A stretch of 16,044 nt of DNA from JAMCRM01 sp041685075. GTDB lineage: Bacteria > Acidobacteriota > Terriglobia > Bryobacterales > Bryobacteraceae. Below the pieces are notes generated by a model. It was not told the DNA's origin, made no database searches, and worked only from the letters and a program-made list of their open reading frames with translations. Positions 15,130 through 16,044 of the stretch are shown here, piece by piece. A program made the position numbers and the translations under genes. Numbering within the stretch: position 1 is the first letter of the stretch; the number at the start of each line of letters is the position of its first letter. The stretch spans positions 1 to 16,044 of the forward strand of contig JAWLGN010000116.1 in NCBI GenBank assembly GCA_041685075.1, given 5' to 3'.

Positions 15130-15181
15130 ATCCTTACAGTTCCTTTGCGACCCGCCCGGCGGCGCCGCCTAGACTCGGGGC

Positions 15182-15679
15182 GTGGACGAAGAAACCAATC
15201 CGGACCGGCGCAGGCTGGCGCTTGCGGCGATGGGAGGACTCGTCGCCTCGGTCTGCACGGGCCTGGGGGCGCCTGCGCTGGCGTACCTGTTCGCGCCGTC
15301 CAGGGAGGCATCCGGGGCGGGGTGGGTCGATGTGGGGAACGTGGATGACTTCGAGCCGGGCGCGCCGCGGGCGGTCACCTTTCTGCGCGCCCGCGTGGAC
15401 GGCTGGAGGAAGGAGAGCGTGCGGGAGCGCGCCTGGGTGGTGAAGGACGCCGGGGGGACGGTGACGGCCTTTTCGCCGCACTGCACGCACCTGGGCTGCG
15501 CCTACGGCTGGGATGGCGAGCGGGAGGCGTTTATCTGCCCGTGCCACGATTCGCGCTTCGCCGTGGACGGCAGCCTGGTGGCGGGCCCCGCGCCGCGCGG
15601 TCTCGACCGCTACGAGGTGCGCATCTCCGGGCGGCGCCTCTGGCTGAGAACCGGCGGGCCGGAGGGGACCGGGGCGTGA
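15182..15679 (+). CDS. Rieske iron-sulfur protein of cytochrome bc-type complex
   Basis: A 165-residue electron carrier that takes electrons from quinol and passes them to a c-type cytochrome on the outer face of the inner membrane. The N-terminus has a twin-arginine-like stretch (DRRRLALAAMGG, 8-19) and one hydrophobic anchor (about 12-36). Cluster motifs are complete: CTHLGC at 101-106 and CPCHDS at 119-124, giving ligands Cys101, His103, Cys119 and His122, with Cys106-Cys121 as the expected disulfide. GPAPRGLDRYEV (135-146) is the usual Pro-loop region. The GTG at 15182 is used; the internal ATG at Met17 would remove the arginines. The Shine-Dalgarno (GGGG) is weak. The stop overlaps the GTG of cytochrome b by 4 bp, so the two are co-translated partners. 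Confidence 0.93.
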   Translation: MDEETNPDRRRLALAAMGGLVASVCTGLGAPALAYLFAPSREASGAGWVDVGNVDDFEPGAPRAVTFLRARVDGWRKESVRERAWVVKDAGGTVTAFSPHCTHLGCAYGWDGEREAFICPCHDSRFAVDGSLVAGPAPRGLDRYEVRISGRRLWLRTGGPEGTGA

Positions 15680-16044
15680 TACGCGACCTTACGCTGTGGC
15701 TCGAGAAACGAACGGGATGGTGGAGTTCGGTTCGCGCCTTCTTCAACGAGCGCATCCCGGCGTCGGCGGGCTGGCCGCAGGCCATCGGCAGCGCGGCGCT
15801 GTTTCTCTTCCTGGTGCAGGCCTTCACCGGCGTGCTGCTGTCGCTGAACTTCGCGGGCACCGCCGGCGAGGCGTATTACAGCCTGCAGTACATTGTCCGG
15901 GAAGTAACCGGCGGGCGCATGATCCGGGGACTGCATCACTGGGGGGCGAGCCTGCTGGTGGTGGTGCTGGTTCTTCACATGGTCCAGGTCTTTGTCTACG
16001 GCGCGTATAAGCGGCCGCGGGAAGTTACCTGGATGGTCGGGGTG
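15676..16044 (+). CDS. Cytochrome b (b6-like) N-terminal part, runs off window
   Basis: The first 123 codons of the diheme cytochrome b of a quinol-oxidising bc/b6f-type complex. The frame is open to the last base. The GTG start at 15676 overlaps the Rieske stop (GTGA). An amphipathic N-terminus (IRDLTLWLEKRTGWW) leads to helix A (about 33-58: LFLFLVQAFTGVLLSLNF). Helix B then carries the RGLHHWGAS motif (84-92) and a second histidine in LVLHMVQVFVYGAYKRPRE. His87 and His101 are 14 apart, as expected for the two heme-b ligands in this helix. YKRPREVTW (111-119) is typical of the b/b6 family. The second ligand pair lies beyond the window, so b versus b6 type cannot be decided. Confidence 0.93.
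   Translation, partial: MIRDLTLWLEKRTGWWSSVRAFFNERIPASAGWPQAIGSAALFLFLVQAFTGVLLSLNFAGTAGEAYYSLQYIVREVTGGRMIRGLHHWGASLLVVVLVLHMVQVFVYGAYKRPREVTWMVGV

Larger units (their letters stand above)
14956..15181. promoter_or_regulatory. Divergent control region, cytochrome-barrel versus Rieske/cyt b
   Basis: The 226 bases hold no gene. Next to the cytochrome gene is its AGGAGG ribosome site (14960-14965, minus). Two near-identical 23-bp elements follow (14975-14997, 15026-15048). An AT-rich segment (about 15070-15100) comes next, then TCTGTAAA/TTTACAGA, a perfect 8-bp inverted repeat (15092-15099, 15122-15129), and a second TTACA at 15134-15138. The pair TTACA-N6-TTACA at 15123-15138 reads TGTAA-N6-TGTAA on the minus strand, the same layout as upstream of the EPS operon. 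TATAAG on the minus strand (15046-15051) could be a -10 element for the cytochrome gene, and it is overlapped by the second palindrome, but no good -35 is seen. The elements are visible; function is inferred. Confidence 0.55.

Overview
The window is a high-GC bacterial chromosome segment in which nearly every base is coding and several starts are GTG. I read it as Acidobacteriota, probably a Solibacter/Bryobacter-type lineage. The basis is a very large Oar-like TonB-dependent receptor with a carboxypeptidase-regulatory-like N-terminus, coupled to an HprK-like kinase, plus a DUF5777-like barrel fused to cytochrome c. This placement is inference from gene content; no rRNA or other marker is present.

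Layout. (1) Bases 1-4160, minus strand: an HprK-like P-loop kinase gene followed, through a 4-bp ATGA overlap, by an outer-membrane receptor gene whose last few codons lie beyond base 1. (2) Bases 4161-4324: a divergent, AT-rich control region packed with TGTAA elements. (3) Bases 4325-11768, plus strand: a tightly packed exopolysaccharide operon of Wzx/Wzy type. It holds a GT4 glycosyltransferase, a long multi-SLBB export protein (Wza-like), a Wzz-like chain-length protein, a Wzx-like flippase and a Wzy-like polymerase/ligase. Neighbours overlap by 4 bp or lie within a few bases, apart from a 14-bp gap at the polymerase start I chose. (4) Bases 11524-13792: two more GT4 glycosyltransferases, the first on the minus strand and the second on the plus strand. 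The minus-strand gene has no intergenic space at all: its 3' end overlaps the polymerase by 245 bp and its 5' end overlaps the next glycosyltransferase by 17 bp. (5) Bases 13789-14955, minus strand: an unusual protein joining a monoheme cytochrome c domain to an outer-membrane beta-barrel ending in Phe. (6) Bases 14956-15181: a divergent control region with two near-identical 23-bp imperfect palindromes and another set of TGTAA elements. (7) From 15182, plus strand: a Rieske iron-sulfur protein and the start of cytochrome b, opening a cytochrome bc-type complex operon that leaves the window.

How the genes fit. The central cluster would assemble repeat units on a lipid carrier (three glycosyltransferases), flip them (Wzx), polymerise them (Wzy) under length control (Wzz) and export them through the SLBB outer-membrane protein. 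No initiating phosphoglycosyltransferase and no tyrosine kinase domain are present, so these must be encoded elsewhere. The right end is respiratory: a quinol-oxidising Rieske/cytochrome b pair divergent from a possible outer-membrane cytochrome-porin. The most notable points are the cytochrome-barrel fusion, the antisense glycosyltransferase locked into the operon by overlaps at both ends, and an identical tandem TGTAA-N6-TGTAA layout in both control regions, which suggests one shared response regulator.
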